From: Lepidostoma basale
Taxonomy: Eukaryota > Arthropoda > Insecta > Trichoptera > Lepidostomatidae
Direction of reading: 5' to 3'
Length of the DNA: 64,000 nt
NCBI GenBank assembly: GCA_022606425.2
Contig: JAHDVF020000657.1
Coordinates: 434,001 to 498,000, forward strand
The translations under genes were made by a program, and so were the position numbers. Below, in pieces: positions 43,306-54,039 of the stretch; position 1 is the first letter of the stretch, and every line of letters begins with the position of its first letter. The notes under the pieces were generated by a model. It had not been told where the DNA came from and ran no database searches. It saw nothing but the letters and a program-made list of their open reading frames with translations.

Positions 43306-43640
43306 TCGGTTATAACGTAACCTTTATCAATGTACACATTTCAACAATAAAATAAAACAAAGTGATTACTTAGATACTAAAAAGGGTGGAGTGATGTATA
43401 AAGGTGGAGGGGGATAATTAGGATTGAGGAGAGTGGAGGTGTAACGGAAACATTTCGAACATGGGAATTGAATTTAAATGTAAACTAGTGGTTTATTATG
43501 ATATATTTTCAGTATTTTTAGAAATAAGAAAAGCCATCAACTACGTTAAACTAAGTGTAGTTATATCTATTCACAGAGATATTTTTGTTTCGGTATATCA
43601 TGGCAGTTTTTTAGATATACAATATCTATTAACTTTTCAG

Positions 43641-43898
43641 CGATGTGCTCTGGATATGAAAGATAAGAACGTGGTGCTCAGCCCGTTCTCCGTGTGGTCC
43701 ATGCTGGCCGTGCTGTCTGAAGGCGCGGGAAGTGGAAGTCTGACGAAAGGTGAGCTGTTGGGTGTGCTGGCCTATCCGCCTACGGGCAAGCTCACTCCCA
43801 GCAATGTGTTCTCAGCCTTGGCGCCCAAGTTCGCCGTCAACACTTCAACAGTCACCCTGGAGACTATCAACACAATCTTCTACCGGAATAGTATTAAG
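43641..43898 (+). CDS. serpin exon 3
   Basis: 258 nt (86 codons), phase 0, between aacttttcag and AAG|gtaata. Reads RCALDMKDKNVVLSPFSVWS, then MLAVLSEGAGSGSLTKGELL, and ends TVTLETINTIFYRNSIK. VVLSPFSVW is the classic start of helix B of the serpin core and TINTIFYR leads into strand s2A/helix D region. The sequence GSGSLTKGELLGVLAYP is the helix C/D section. Upstream ORF sequence before 43641 is intronic. Confidence 0.95.
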
Positions 43899-43926
43899 GT
43901 AATACAAACTTTGTTCATTACCTTAA

Positions 43927-44156
43927 CCCTTAACGGACGTAAGTCACCTCTGACGTGACAACATAACTTTGTCTCTGCGGTCGTATGGCACATGTGAGGT
44001 GACACGATAAATCATGTTGTCTGTGGAATCTGCGCGTAATTATTTTGTTAGTTGAATATTACCAATAGAGCGATTTACGTGTACAGTGCCTTTTTAAAAT
44101 TAAATATTGATAGATAAACGTTTATGAAAGATACAAAAGCTAGCGTCCGATAAGGG
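43927..44156. mobile_element. piggyBac-like MITE
   Basis: CCCTTAACGGACG at left and CGTCCGATAAGGG at right, flanked by TTAA (43923-43926, 44157-44160). 230 bp, no coding sequence. It begins 28 bases after exon 3 of the serpin, close to the donor site. Confidence 0.7.
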
Positions 44157-44779
44157 TTAATCATTTAATGCATGCATATCGGAATAAATTTAAAATTCTA
44201 GTTAATAGTTTCATGTATCAAACAATTGTGGATATGTTTACTTGTTATAATTTCGGGTTTCAACTCATTACTGCACTAGATGATTTGTAACCAAGGGGAA
44301 CCTAGACCACATTTACGCTACGCTACTCTCCCTCGATATCCCGCCGTACACACATAGCGACATAGGCAAAAACATGAGGACCTACAATTGGAGGAAGCTG
44401 GAAAGACTTTGAGAATGGAAAGGGATGGCCAGGTACAGAAGCCAGTGGAGGAGACCAAATCCCATATCGAGATGTAGCCCCGAGAAAAAATAACAAGACT
44501 ACTCTATAGTTACCAACGTTCGACCTTTCACCTTCCGAACGAATGATCAGAACCGTTAATCTATGGCACATTTGTGTCGACGTTCCGATACAAGAGTTAT
44601 CAATAAGTTATGTGTCTGCATTGTGTCAGAACTATCAATATTACTCAAATTTAAACTAACAATATACCATTTTATATGAGGACGATTTTTGAATATTGAA
44701 AGGGCAATATTCTGGCACAATCTTCTTCTTCGGCCTTTTTCCTTCCACTGGATATAGACTGCTCTTCCATTTTTCTCAA

Positions 44780-45225
44780 TTTTTCTCTATTTTTATCCCT
44801 TGTCTTGGATATTGTTATATATCTGAACTCTGTATGACGGACAGCCTAAATTCAAGGAAATCCACACTTCGCTCGGCGAACTCCTCAGCAATAGGAAGAT
44901 TAGTCGAGCCGAAGCGTTGCCCCAGTACAAATTTCGGGGATCGAGCGTTCGCGGTAGCCGGTCCATCAGCTTGGAACAATCTCCCTTCACACCTCAGATG
45001 CATAAATGATCCGACATATTTCAGATCTAAATTGAAAACCCATCTCTTTCATATTTCATACCCAATTTAAACATTTATACTTTGTTCTACTATACTTTTT
45101 AAGTTTTTAAGCGGATTTTTAAGCGGTCACATTTAGATTTTTAGATTTAAAACACGTCTTAATGCGCCCTTGAGGTGATTACATCACAAAAACGGCGCTT
45201 TAGAAGTTAGCATATTATTATTATT
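44780..45225 (+). mobile_element. CR1/L2-like LINE C-terminus and 3' tail
   Basis: YISELCMTDSLNSRKSTLRS, then FGDRAFAVAGPSAWNNLPSH and LKTHLFHISYPI, then a 3' UTR ending in ATTATTATTATT. Same architecture as 2520-3222 but the RAFAVAGPSAWNNLP motif is better kept. Confidence 0.7.
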
Positions 45226-45564
45226 ATTGTCTTTTCGGGAGTACCAGCCTGAAGGCTATTGCTCCCCACATGTTGGAAATTTCTTTCATGGAGATGAAGT
45301 TGGATATTGTTGTATGGTGAGGGGATGGTTACTTGGAGAATGTAGTGGGTTGTGTCTGACATTTGGACCTGACTACTCGTCCTTGCGTGGAGACCGAGGG
45401 ACGGTGACAGGGAGTGGCCTTGGGTGGGGGCCGGTTGGTCCTGGATACGGAACCAAGTGGGACAAGAGTGGCCTTGGGCGTGGGCCGGTGGCCTTGGGTG
45501 GGGACCGATATGGCAATGGGGTTGAGATACAGGATGGGAAAAGGATGGTGATTTTATTTTTAAC

Positions 45565-45730
45565 CCTCTCCCTTAGGCATCCAGGTCGTTCCAGCTATTC
45601 GGGCAATGTCATCAGTCCATTTTTTAGGTGGCCTCCCGACACTGCTTTTCTTTGTTCAAGGCCTACATTGGAGTACTCTGAGTTTTCTTCTAGTACTGCC
45701 CTGTCTGGCTATATATTCAGCCCATTACCA
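45565..45730 (-). mobile_element. RTE-like LINE 3' end (family B)
   Basis: The minus strand is the counterpart of 1800-2035 (plus-strand tcattcgggcaatgtc-like, gtggcctcccgacactgc). 5' truncated. Confidence 0.6.
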
Positions 45731-46189
45731 TTTAAATTTACATCATTTTTTTATATTTCTTTATTTGGTTATAAAAAATTACATATTTCTTACAACAAGT
45801 ATATGACTTTTTAAATACATGATAGTTAAATTAGGCACAAAACACACAAAGAAGAAATTTAACAACAAGAAAATAATTAATAGCTTAAAAACTTGAAAAT
45901 GTGACCTGACGTACACTTTACATTGGTTGCGGAATTAGTGAACATTATCTGAGTCCTTCGTGACTTGCGGCAAGCTGTTAAATACTTTCAAACCCTTGTA
46001 AAAAATGTTTTCGCAACCCCTTGATAATGTTCTATTAATTCTAAAATTTGTTTTGTCTCTCGTTGGGTACCACCTCTACGATCCATGTCGGCAAATTTGG
46101 TTCGGCGTCTAATTTCTTAATTACGTATTTTTGTCTCGAAGACTCACGAACATTTCTTATTTAGTTTAATTTTTACGTTGTGTTTACAG

Positions 46190-46337
46190 GTATCAGATGC
46201 GTATAGAAATCTCGTTGGTCGTGTATACAAAGCCCAGCTTTCTGGAGAGGATTTTCAAAATCCTAATACGATAAACAAAATTAACAACTTTGTCTATCAA
46301 GCCACCCGAGGGAGAATCAATGAAATTGTTAAGCCCT
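46190..46337 (+). CDS. serpin exon 4
   Basis: 148 nt between gtttacag and CCCT|gtaagt: 49 codons plus one base (phase 1). Reads VSDAYRNLVGRVYKAQLSGE, DFQNPNTINKINNFVYQATR, then GRINEIVKP. This is the helix E-F region with the TRGRINEIV segment (usually T.GKI.+++) that precedes strand s3A. The split codon T|TT gives Phe. Confidence 0.95.
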
Positions 46338-46429
46338 GTAAGTAACCTTTACACATACTAGTAACCTAATAATTTTACAATAGTAACCTTTACTTTTTTT
46401 TATTAAACTATACACATCGTAAGATTTAA

Positions 46430-46900
46430 CTAACCATCACGCTGTTTCCCCGGAGAGATAGGCAGAGAGGATGGACGGTCACACTGTTGTATCCAGACAG
46501 AACTCTCGCGCCTCCTCCACATTCATACACCGCGACATGCGCACTCTGTTCCTACTTCGAACATGGCCCTCTTTCAGTAATTGAATCATTTCGTTATGTC
46601 ACTTCTTCCTTGGCCTGGAAGAATCCTTTTAATCATTTTTCCCTCATACTTTCGTTTCATATGTCAATACCATCTCAATGATCATTTCTTAATTTTATTT
46701 AGGATGCATTAATCCGCCTTACATTCCTTTCTTTCTTTTTCATTAGGTATTCTATCATACATTGTTTGTTTTTCTTCATATTCTTCTTAGTGATTTTATT
46801 TGTGCGGCATTAATCCTACTTTCATCCATCTTTTGACAGTTCCAAATTTCACTTCCATACATAAGAATCGGCAATAGAATCTCATTGTGTATAACCTACT
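46430..46900 (-). mobile_element. RTE-A LINE 3' region
   Basis: Plus-strand catcacgctgtttccccgga marks the 3' end; it extends to the VHN..LVPTLMY-complement near 46870. Heavily frameshifted, old. Lies 95 bases after serpin exon 4. Confidence 0.7.
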
Positions 46901-47009
46901 ACTTTCAGTCAATTATTTTATTGCACTTGTAAAATCAAAGCAGAAACTAATGTGCGTAGAAAAATTTGTAATTTTTGGCCGAATTTAAAAAAAAATAATA
47001 TGAACGAAA

Positions 47010-47160
47010 ACGTCTGTTTTCTAAAAGTTTTATTATATTTATGGGAATGACATGTTTCGCTTTTCTAAGGCATTATCTAATGTAGACATAGACATTTGAT
47101 AGTCATTCCCATAAAATATAATAGAACTTCTATAAAGCAGATGTTTTCATTCGTATTAAT
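47010..47160. repeat. palindrome with hammerhead-like arm (family H4)
   Basis: ttctaaaagttttattatat and its mirror bound an arm with minus-strand AAGCGAAACATGTCATTCCC. The right arm has lost its GAAAC block. Confidence 0.45.
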
Positions 47161-47309
47161 GATTTAATATGAAGTTTTACGTAATTATTCAAGAAACAAT
47201 AAAAAAAAATGTTTTTTTTCTTCCAAAAAAGGTCGTCATCCTTAACAGGTTTGGAAACTTATGACTTTAATAATAAAATTGTTAAATATGTACAAATAAT
47301 TAAATTTTA

Positions 47310-47790
47310 ATATTCATTCATTCATTTCTCAGCGCTACATCCCGGTGTGGGACTTGGCCTCCTCCACAACGGTCCTCCACTGACTTCTGTCCCTGCCCAT
47401 CTCTCTCCAGCTTCTTCCATTTTCTCCCAATCTTCTTCCACGCCCTCATCAATAAATCCGCCCATCTTTTCCTCGGTCTGCCTCTTGGTCTCTTTTCGCG
47501 GGGCACCCATCTGGATATAATTTGTGGTGTTCTACCCTCTGGCATTCTTTCCACATGGCCAGCCCGCCGTAGGCTTTGAGATTTACAGAATCTCACTACT
47601 GTTTCCTGGTTAATTAGTTCTTCAAGTTCAAGGTTTCTTTTTATTCTTTAAGTTTCATCCTCCAGCGTGGGTCCAAACATTTTTCTCAGTATTTTTCTCT
47701 CAAAAACTGCCAGCCTGCCTTCCTCTCTCTGCGTTAGAGACCATGCCTCACAGCCGTAGGTGACTACTGGTCTTATGATAGTCTTATACT
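47310..47790 (-). mobile_element. RTE-like LINE 3' region (family E)
   Basis: The minus strand: SLRRAGHVERMPEGRTPQII, then KRPRGRPRKRWADLLMRAWK and RWAGTEVS-type frame-shifted end. The upstream part (47600-47790) holds a decayed EAW.L-containing stretch. A shorter copy is at 59235-59400. Confidence 0.75.
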
Positions 47791-48127
47791 ATTAAACGTT
47801 TGGTATTCCTGCTGAGTAACTAAGAGCCCAGAAACTTCTAACACCCATGAAAATATCTGTTTGCTGCTAAGAAGCGAATATTTAATTCTTCTGCCAGCTT
47901 GTTCTTGAAATTAAGGAATTGTTCTTGATTTGAGACGACTTTATATCAATACAGTCTGTTAATTGAATTTTACGTATTACAGCCTCCACAACACTAAGTT
48001 AAAAACCATGGTGGAGAGAGCATCACCTTGTCTTACTCCGGATTCAATCATAAAATCGTCCGATAACTCATTTTGTACGTTAATTGTTTAATGAATTAAT
48101 TTTAATATTGCAACATTTTTTTTATAG

Positions 48128-48345
48128 TTGATCTGGTGAATGCTCAGATGCTTCTCACAAATGCTATATTCTTCAGAGGACAATGGACTATACCATTTAA
48201 CCGGTCGGATACCACCAGGGCGACCTTCTACAGCGATCAGAACGTCCCTATCGGGGAGGTTAACATGATGTTCCAGCGTGCCCCGTACCCTTACGCAAAT
48301 ATGCGTTCCTTCAAAGCGCACGTGGTGGAGTTGCCATATGGACAG
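48128..48345 (+). CDS. serpin exon 5
   Basis: 218 nt, entering at phase 1 (completing Phe) and leaving at phase 0 (CAG|gtactt). Reads DLVNAQMLLTNAIFFRGQWT, then IPFNRSDTTRATFYSDQNVP and ends SFKAHVVELPYGQ. NAIFFRGQW is the strand s3A/s4C shutter motif that identifies serpins, and VVELPYG is strand s2B. Both splice sites are canonical. Confidence 0.95.
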
Positions 48346-48456
48346 GTACTTATTTAATGAAAAGCGTTAATATTATGTACATGTCTCGAGTCGACAAAGT
48401 AGCTACTAGAGTCAACAACGCCTTCTAATGGTACCCTGACATACTCATAGAGAGTA

Positions 48457-48873
48457 AAGGCCGTGCCACACAGTTTGAAACAAGCTCTCCACAGGGGTGA
48501 CCTTGGTGGAGAGCTGTGGAGCCCACGGTTGCTGTAGCGTCCACATACTGTTGTAAAAAGCTCTCCATAGAGGTCACCTTTGTGGAGCCCACGGTTGGTG
48601 TGGCATCCACAGTAGACACCATTTTCGTTCAATACGTCCGCACTCCACCGATGCGATGCCGCTATGCAACTGACCTTGACTGGTGGAATGTGGAGCGCCC
48701 ACATTATGGAATGCGTGTTTACAACGGCGGGATCCACACGCTACTATGCGCGTCTGTCCACAAATGTTGTTGAAGGTCAAACGAATTTTTGTTTCAAACA
48801 AGTGTCTACACAGTTTTAAACCGCCGGTGGAGACCGATGTGGAGAGCTTGTTTAAAACAGTGTGGCACGGCTT
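48457..48873. mobile_element. MITE with AAGGCCGTGCCACACAG ends
   Basis: The left end AAGGCCGTGCCACACAGTTT and right end mirror (aacagtgtggcacggctt) pair over at least 35 bases with few mismatches, and TA flanks both sides. Inside, an AGCTCTCCA..GGAGCCCACGGTTG unit is tandemly duplicated (48487-48600). No coding capacity. It lies 111 bases past serpin exon 5. Confidence 0.7.
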
Positions 48874-49108
48874 TAAGGGTGAATATTTCGTAGGCATTCG
48901 TGTAGTTTTGCTACACTTTTCGTAATAATTATAAAAAAAAATGTATAAAAAGTTTTATGTGGGTACTTTGGAATAAATATTAACACAATTTTAGCAATTT
49001 TAAAGCCTTAACATTGTGAAATTCCATAGTTATGAATGTTTATTTTCATTTTTTAATTAATTCATCTAGTTGTTTTTCGCATTTAGACAATTGGAAAAAC
49101 AGTTTTAA

Positions 49109-49200
49109 GGATTGATTGTATTTCAATAGAGACGAAGAGGTAAATTGTTTAAAAAAAATACACCTTCGTCTCTATTGAGATACAATTAATCCTTATAAAT
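49109..49200. repeat. inverted repeat (AAGGATTGATTGTATTTCAA family)
   Basis: The left arm AAGGATTGATTGTATTTCAA to GAGACGAAG pairs with cttcgtctctattgagatac on the right. Related arms flank the piggyBac-like element at 57864-58359 (57570-57600, 57835-57860, 58364-58375). Confidence 0.55.
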
Positions 49201-49785
49201 GATTAATCCGCAATGGGTAAAATCCAGTATTTGTCTACAAATATTTGTATACATTCAAAAACAAATTGGAAAAACAGTTCACTTAATTTGTGGTGTGGCA
49301 TTTAAAAATAATTGAAAACTTTCGTTTTCACTTTCATTTTGTTTTATCGAACTGTCTCTGATTTTGTCAGTTCGTTTCTGTAACCTAACCTAACCGAACG
49401 GTTCGATAAAACATAATAATGTAATGTATAAAATGTTTTAAATTATTTTACATTCGATAAACAGAATTTTACATTATAAAAATGGAAAGACAATTTTTAA
49501 TAACATGTTTCTAATTAGCATTGTATTAATCATATCACTTTCAGTGTAAATATATGTTTTGTTATATAGTTTTACTTAGAAATTTTAACACACTTCACCA
49601 ATAATACAAACCATTTGCATTTACTTCAATTCTCGATGCCAGTAATATTCTAGTGTTTTTATATAAAGTTTAATAATGTAAAAATCTTATTTTTGCTATC
49701 CTGTAAAATTAATAAAAAAGCAGTTGGGACCTTTTGCCAAATATTGTTTTCTATCAAATGTAATCCGTTATTTTTTTTCGTTTAG

Positions 49786-49857
49786 GCATCTTGCTTAAAT
49801 TATGTGGACGAAGCGAGCGATTGTCCAAAGTTACCCGACGGCAGGGCTGATATTGAG
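49786..49857 (+). CDS. serpin candidate exon 6: 24-codon cassette
   Basis: 72 nt between ttttttttcgtttag and GAG|gtgaca, phase 0 on both sides, reading ASCLNYVDEASDCPKLPDGR then ADIE without a stop. It is GC-richer than its surroundings, like the neighbouring exons. Serpins usually pass directly from the GQ end of exon 5 to the (E/D)NRLSM start of exon 7, so this would add a Cys-containing loop between strands s2B and s3B. It may be an alternative or lineage-specific exon; a chance open frame cannot be excluded. Confidence 0.5.
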
Positions 49858-50071
49858 GTGACAATACATTTCAATAGGGTTGTGTAATTAGGCCCTTTTT
49901 ATTTGCTTGGGAGAAATATTATTAATTAACATCAATGCATTCTCACATCAGTTTCTTTTCGATGTACAAGTGCATTGTAAATCAGTCGTTTCATTTTACC
50001 CATCATTTACTCTATTATTCTATACATAAATAATATTTACATTCATTATATGATTCTATACATTCACAATA

Positions 50072-50721
50072 CAGGCGGCCCTCGACTTTCGCACTTAATT
50101 GAATGTGCGAAAGTAGAGGTCACATAAAAAAAAACCCACCAAAATGGTGAATTTTCAGTTCTATATTTACTTTCGAAATGTTTTCAATCTCTTCTTCGCC
50201 TTCATTTTCTATTTTATTTGTTTCTTGTTGTTCAATTAGGTATTCAATAGATAAAGGCTCTGAATGCGAAATTACAGTTTTAAAATTCACTTTCTTCTTC
50301 ATTCTTTCCATGAGTTCAAACGGACTTAAAACTCTTTCATTCGTTAATTCACTAATTATAATTGCATTTGGCATTCTATCATATACACATTTCGTCTAAG
50401 AAAACTCATTTCTATTACATTTGAGGCGTACAGAAACAATGACGGCAATGTCAAGCAATATACGAAAATGAGTTAAATATTCAGTTTGATAGAGAAAAAA
50501 TATTACAATCTGAGACGATTAAATCATAAACGCAAACGCGTAGTGTTAGTTCGTACTGCAAAGCAAGACTGAACTTGTTTCAAACGTACACACGGAGTTG
50601 AGAGCGACTGCACGTGAGACACACGTGAGCGATCGTTGATCGAACAAAAAACGACGGTCGAAAAATGTGCGAAATAGCGAATTGTGCGAAAGTCGAACGT
50701 TCGAAAGTCGAGGGCTGCCTG
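50072..50721. mobile_element. Tigger-like TIR element carrying an RTE-A/MITE composite
   Basis: CAGGCGGCCCTCGACTTTCG at left and CGAAAGTCGAGGGCTGCCTG at right, flanked by TA (50070-50071, 50722-50723); CAG..CTG ends with TA suit the pogo/Tigger group. The interior has no transposase. It has an RTE-A fragment (50290-50422) joined to the left end of the GAGGCGTA MITE (50423-50500), the same junction as at 51550. Confidence 0.7.
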
Positions 50722-51009
50722 TATACATAATATAAAAAATACACAAAAGTGTCTTAAATACAGTCGCACTCGGTTAATACGATCCGTAAATAGTTAGATC
50801 TCGGATGCAACGAGGAAACAGACACTTCATGTCTACATGTGAGAGGTATTTTTGTATGCATTTAAAAAAAAACTATTATCTCATTAAATCAAATTAAGTC
50901 GGTCCCATCTTTCTCATATTAAACGAGTTCGACTGAATATGTAAAAATGAGTTATTATGCATAATACAAAAGCTTTTCCTGATGCTTTATTATTATTTTG
51001 TACATTTAT

Positions 51010-51110
51010 AAATAATCTAATGATTTTACTGAAATCTCTTGATGCAAGTTTATTAAAAAAAAAAAATTAAACTAGCTAGCCTGGTGAAACCGGTCGCTGT
51101 CGAAATAAGA
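51010..51110 (-). repeat. Penelope-like 5' end remnant (family H5, antisense)
   Basis: The minus strand has GACAGCGACCGGTTTCACCA-type family H5 sequence followed by an AATAAACTTGCATCAAGAGA stretch, the MNFHQEISVKS start with the ATG mutated. Same order as 12688-12880. Confidence 0.45.
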
Positions 51111-51254
51111 AAAAAGTAGAATTAGTAATTACAAAACATATTTTCATTTAAATGATAAAAAAATACATGTACCATGCATACTTCAAATAAGAAAAATAAA
51201 ACGTATTAAATGAGTTTGTAGAAAGTGTTACGAAAAATATAATAAGTTTAAAAC

Positions 51255-51550
51255 GCTTCCTCAACATTCGACGTGCGTGCGTCGTATCATGCACGCACGT
51301 CGAATTAATTCTCCGACTCCTAGTGTGGCCAATATTAAATATTTGATTGATTTAATTATGTTGAGATTTCCTCGGTCTTCCCCTATTTATTATTACGCTT
51401 ATAGTCTTTCTTCTTCATTATTTCTTCATTCATTCTTTCCATGTGTTCAAACCGTCTTAAAGCTCTTTCATTTGCTAATTCACTACATTTGCATTTGGCA
51501 TTCTATCATATACCAATTTCGTCTAAGAAAACTAATTTCTTTTACATTTG
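51255..51550 (-). mobile_element. RTE-A LINE fragment
   Basis: Plus-strand gcttcctcaacattcgacgt to tttcgtctaagaaaacta; the 3'-most CATCACGCC end is missing. Frameshifted. Its left boundary with the MITE at 51551 is identical to that in the Tigger-like element. Confidence 0.6.
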
Positions 51551-52067
51551 AGGCGTATAGAAACAAAGACGGCAATGTCAAGCAATATACGAAAATGAGT
51601 TAAATATTCAGTTTGATAGAGAAAATTAAAACCATTAAAACATACATTCTCGACTTTTTAAAATCAGATTTGAAACAAACCCGGTAGTGTCAACAAAATT
51701 TCAGAACAAAAGCTGTAGTTACTAAATGAACCAATCAGAATGCGAGAAATTGCATTTTTCAAGATGGCGTCCCATACAAATATCGTTCGTATGAAAAGGT
51801 GTTGATAACAAACATGGCAATGTCATGCTGCATTTAAAACAAAATCGGCAGTGTCAGAAAATTTGTAACAAAAACGGCAATGTCAATTATAAAATAGCAG
51901 ACACCTTGGAAAAGAAACCACGGGTATAAATAAAATTTACTCAAATTATAGCTGCACGCTATGTTTTAATATTTAAAAACCTTAAACAGGTTTAAATTAA
52001 AACGTATTTCATTGTTCACCAACAATTTGATGATGCTGACATTGCCGTTTTTGTTTCTATACGCCTC
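51551..52067. mobile_element. MITE with GAGGCGTATAGAAACAAA ends
   Basis: The left end GAGGCGTATAGAAACAAAGA + CGGCAATGTCA is mirrored at 52037-52067 (tgacattgccg, tttctatacgcctc). About 31-bp TIRs. Inside, the CGGCAATGTCA motif recurs (51825-51900) in the same and opposite directions. No transposase. Confidence 0.65.
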
Positions 52068-52602
52068 ATATATACCCTTATATCACGATAATTTTGGGAA
52101 GATTGTTCAGTAAATATATTTTTAATTGTGTATGATTAATTTATTTAATTAACTTGTCGTTTTTTGCCACAGCTTTCATTCTTAATCATCCTATCCTTGT
52201 CTTTCAAAAGGAATAATCAAGATAATAAATTATTCTTCGCTTTTAACATCTGATTTAAAAATATATTTTTTAACCCATTTATTTCTAGTTATGTGATAAA
52301 TTGCAAATATTATATTTTCATTTTGCGCGTTCAAACAAAAACTTAACTACTTTTATCTGCTTCCATTGTTTTTTTTGCTACTTACATAAAATTTAAATAT
52401 CTTTAAAATGTGCATGCCATGATAACACGTTATACATAACACGTTGTACAATATAAAGATAGTGTTTTCGAGAATTCCATAGCAAAATCTGGGTGGTGGG
52501 CTAGGGAACAGAAGTTTTTCTTCTATATTCGCCATCACATTTGAAAAACTTTTTGAAAACATTGTATTATCACGTTTTTACACTTTTCACAAACATAGTG
52601 CC

Positions 52603-52735
52603 AGTTCGCAACCCATCACACCGCGTCTCCCGCGGGGCGAAAAGAGAAGGATGGAGTGCCGCATCGGTTAAAGTGTGACAGTCCATTCTTTCTGCCTACC
52701 CTTTCAGGGAGACGGCGTGATGGTTAGTTAGTTAG
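52603..52735 (+). mobile_element. short non-autonomous element with RTE-A tail
   Basis: gcaacccatcacaccgcgtc, ggcgaaaagagaaggatgga, then cattctttctgcctaccctt and GATGGTTAGTTAGTTAGTTAG. Reverse-complement counterpart of 35511-35657, same chimaeric junction. Confidence 0.65.
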
Positions 52736-52829
52736 TTAGTATTTTAGAAATGAAATTCACAAGTTCTAGAATTGTGAAAAGCCATTAATAAAGAAGATAA
52801 TATAAAACAACCAAATAAACATAACTTCA

Positions 52830-53035
52830 ATTCCAATATTTGCCCCATCATACAGCCCATATCGAGCCTTAGCCTCCAGTATTCTTTGCCTCCAACTCGT
52901 CCTGTCCTCCGCTTCGACCCTCCAATCTGACACTAGTAACAATTTCGTCCCATCTCTCCCAACTTCATCCTCCCATCGCAGCCTTGGTCGTCCAATTGGT
53001 CTTTTACCACATGGGTGCCACTCCAGCAATCTTTT
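52830..53035 (-). mobile_element. RTE-like LINE 3' end
   Basis: The minus strand: LEWHPCGKRPIGRPRLRWED then RVEAEDRTSWRQRILEAKAR. The GRP+LRWEDD motif followed by AxDRxxWR is the general RTE tail. A family not seen elsewhere in the window. Confidence 0.7.
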
Positions 53036-53075
53036 TGGGGTTCACGATGACGGCATTTTGTTTCATTATACTGTT

Positions 53076-53132
53076 AAAATTTCTACACCGAGGAAGGGCG
53101 TCTGTGTCTCGAAACTTGTTTGTGTAAAGTGA
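53076..53132 (+). ncRNA. hammerhead-like motif, one core substitution
   Basis: TTTCTACA, then CCGAGGA (T4 to C), AGGGC..GTGTCTC as weak stem II, GAAA (53111-53114), C-TT-G, GTT, TGTGTAAAG. ACA/TGT, T-G and TTT/AAA form a long stem I with one mismatch. It resembles the motif at 12979-13022 in the stem II region (AGGGCxTCTGTGTC). Confidence 0.4.
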
Positions 53133-53651
53133 AAATAAAATTGTTTTGAAAATACAATGATTTCAAAGAGTTATTCAAAATAATTCTAAGTTACTGAATT
53201 TAGGGGACGTGGTTTGATCCTGAGTTTCTTCTTCATAATACACAAGCATGATTTTGTTTGATTTTGGAATTACACAGTGTTAACGTTTTAACTTTATTAC
53301 AAAACACATTTATTTCAGTTTGTAAAACATGTGACTATCCGATTAATTATTAAATTTTCTATGCATCAATAGATGTCACTGGTAGTCAAATTTTTGGCAT
53401 AATGTGTGTGGGCCCATATGGTATATGACCATGTATTCAATGGCCCCACCGTTGGGGCGGTACACACAGAGGTTAAATTTATAAAAATAAATGAACGAAC
53501 TCCTTAGCGAACTCCTTAGCATATTTGTTCATGTATTCCTGGGTGGATGCATAATTACAAACCGCATATACTCGTATACCTAAAAATGAAATTACCGTAC
53601 GACTAACTATGGTAAATTGATTTCTCATGAATATTTGTTTGTATATTCCAG

Positions 53652-53858
53652 GAGAACAGGCTATCTATGGTGATAATCCTTCCTCATGTTGGAGTCACGC
53701 TAGCAGAGATGATCCCTCTGTTCAAAGTCGTGAATATAGCCACATTATTCGAGTCCCTGAAGGAAGCCGCTATAATGTATGAGGAGGACGAAGTTGATGT
53801 CTACCTACCAAGGTTCAGCGCCTCTTCAGATATTCTATTGAATAAAGTTTTGTCAGAG
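53652..53858 (+). CDS. serpin exon 7
   Basis: 207 nt (69 codons), phase 0, between tattccag and GAG|gtaagt. ENRLSMVILPHVGVTLAEMI, then ATLFESLKEAAIMYEEDEVD and VYLPRFSASSDILLNKVLSE. LSMVILP is strand s3B and EVDVYLPRFSASSDILL is strand s6A/s2C, both typical. The EEDEVDV..PRF arrangement is that seen in Spn77Ba-like insect serpins. Confidence 0.95.
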
Positions 53859-54039
53859 GTAAGTCAAAATGAAAAAAAAATCATTGAATGACGAAACTCA
53901 TCGCACACGAATTCAGTTCGCCTGATGTCCGGAACAAGTTCGTACGTGTCGACGGATTTTCTTTAAAATATTTCGATATTTGTTAGAGTCATTACCGCAA
54001 GTTAAGTCATTACAGCAAATAGAAATATATCGACTGAAG

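Noticed and set aside
44323..44571. 82-codon minus-strand frame as a gene
   Set aside because: No domain, no splice context; the + strand here looks like another decayed LINE tail, too degraded to assign.
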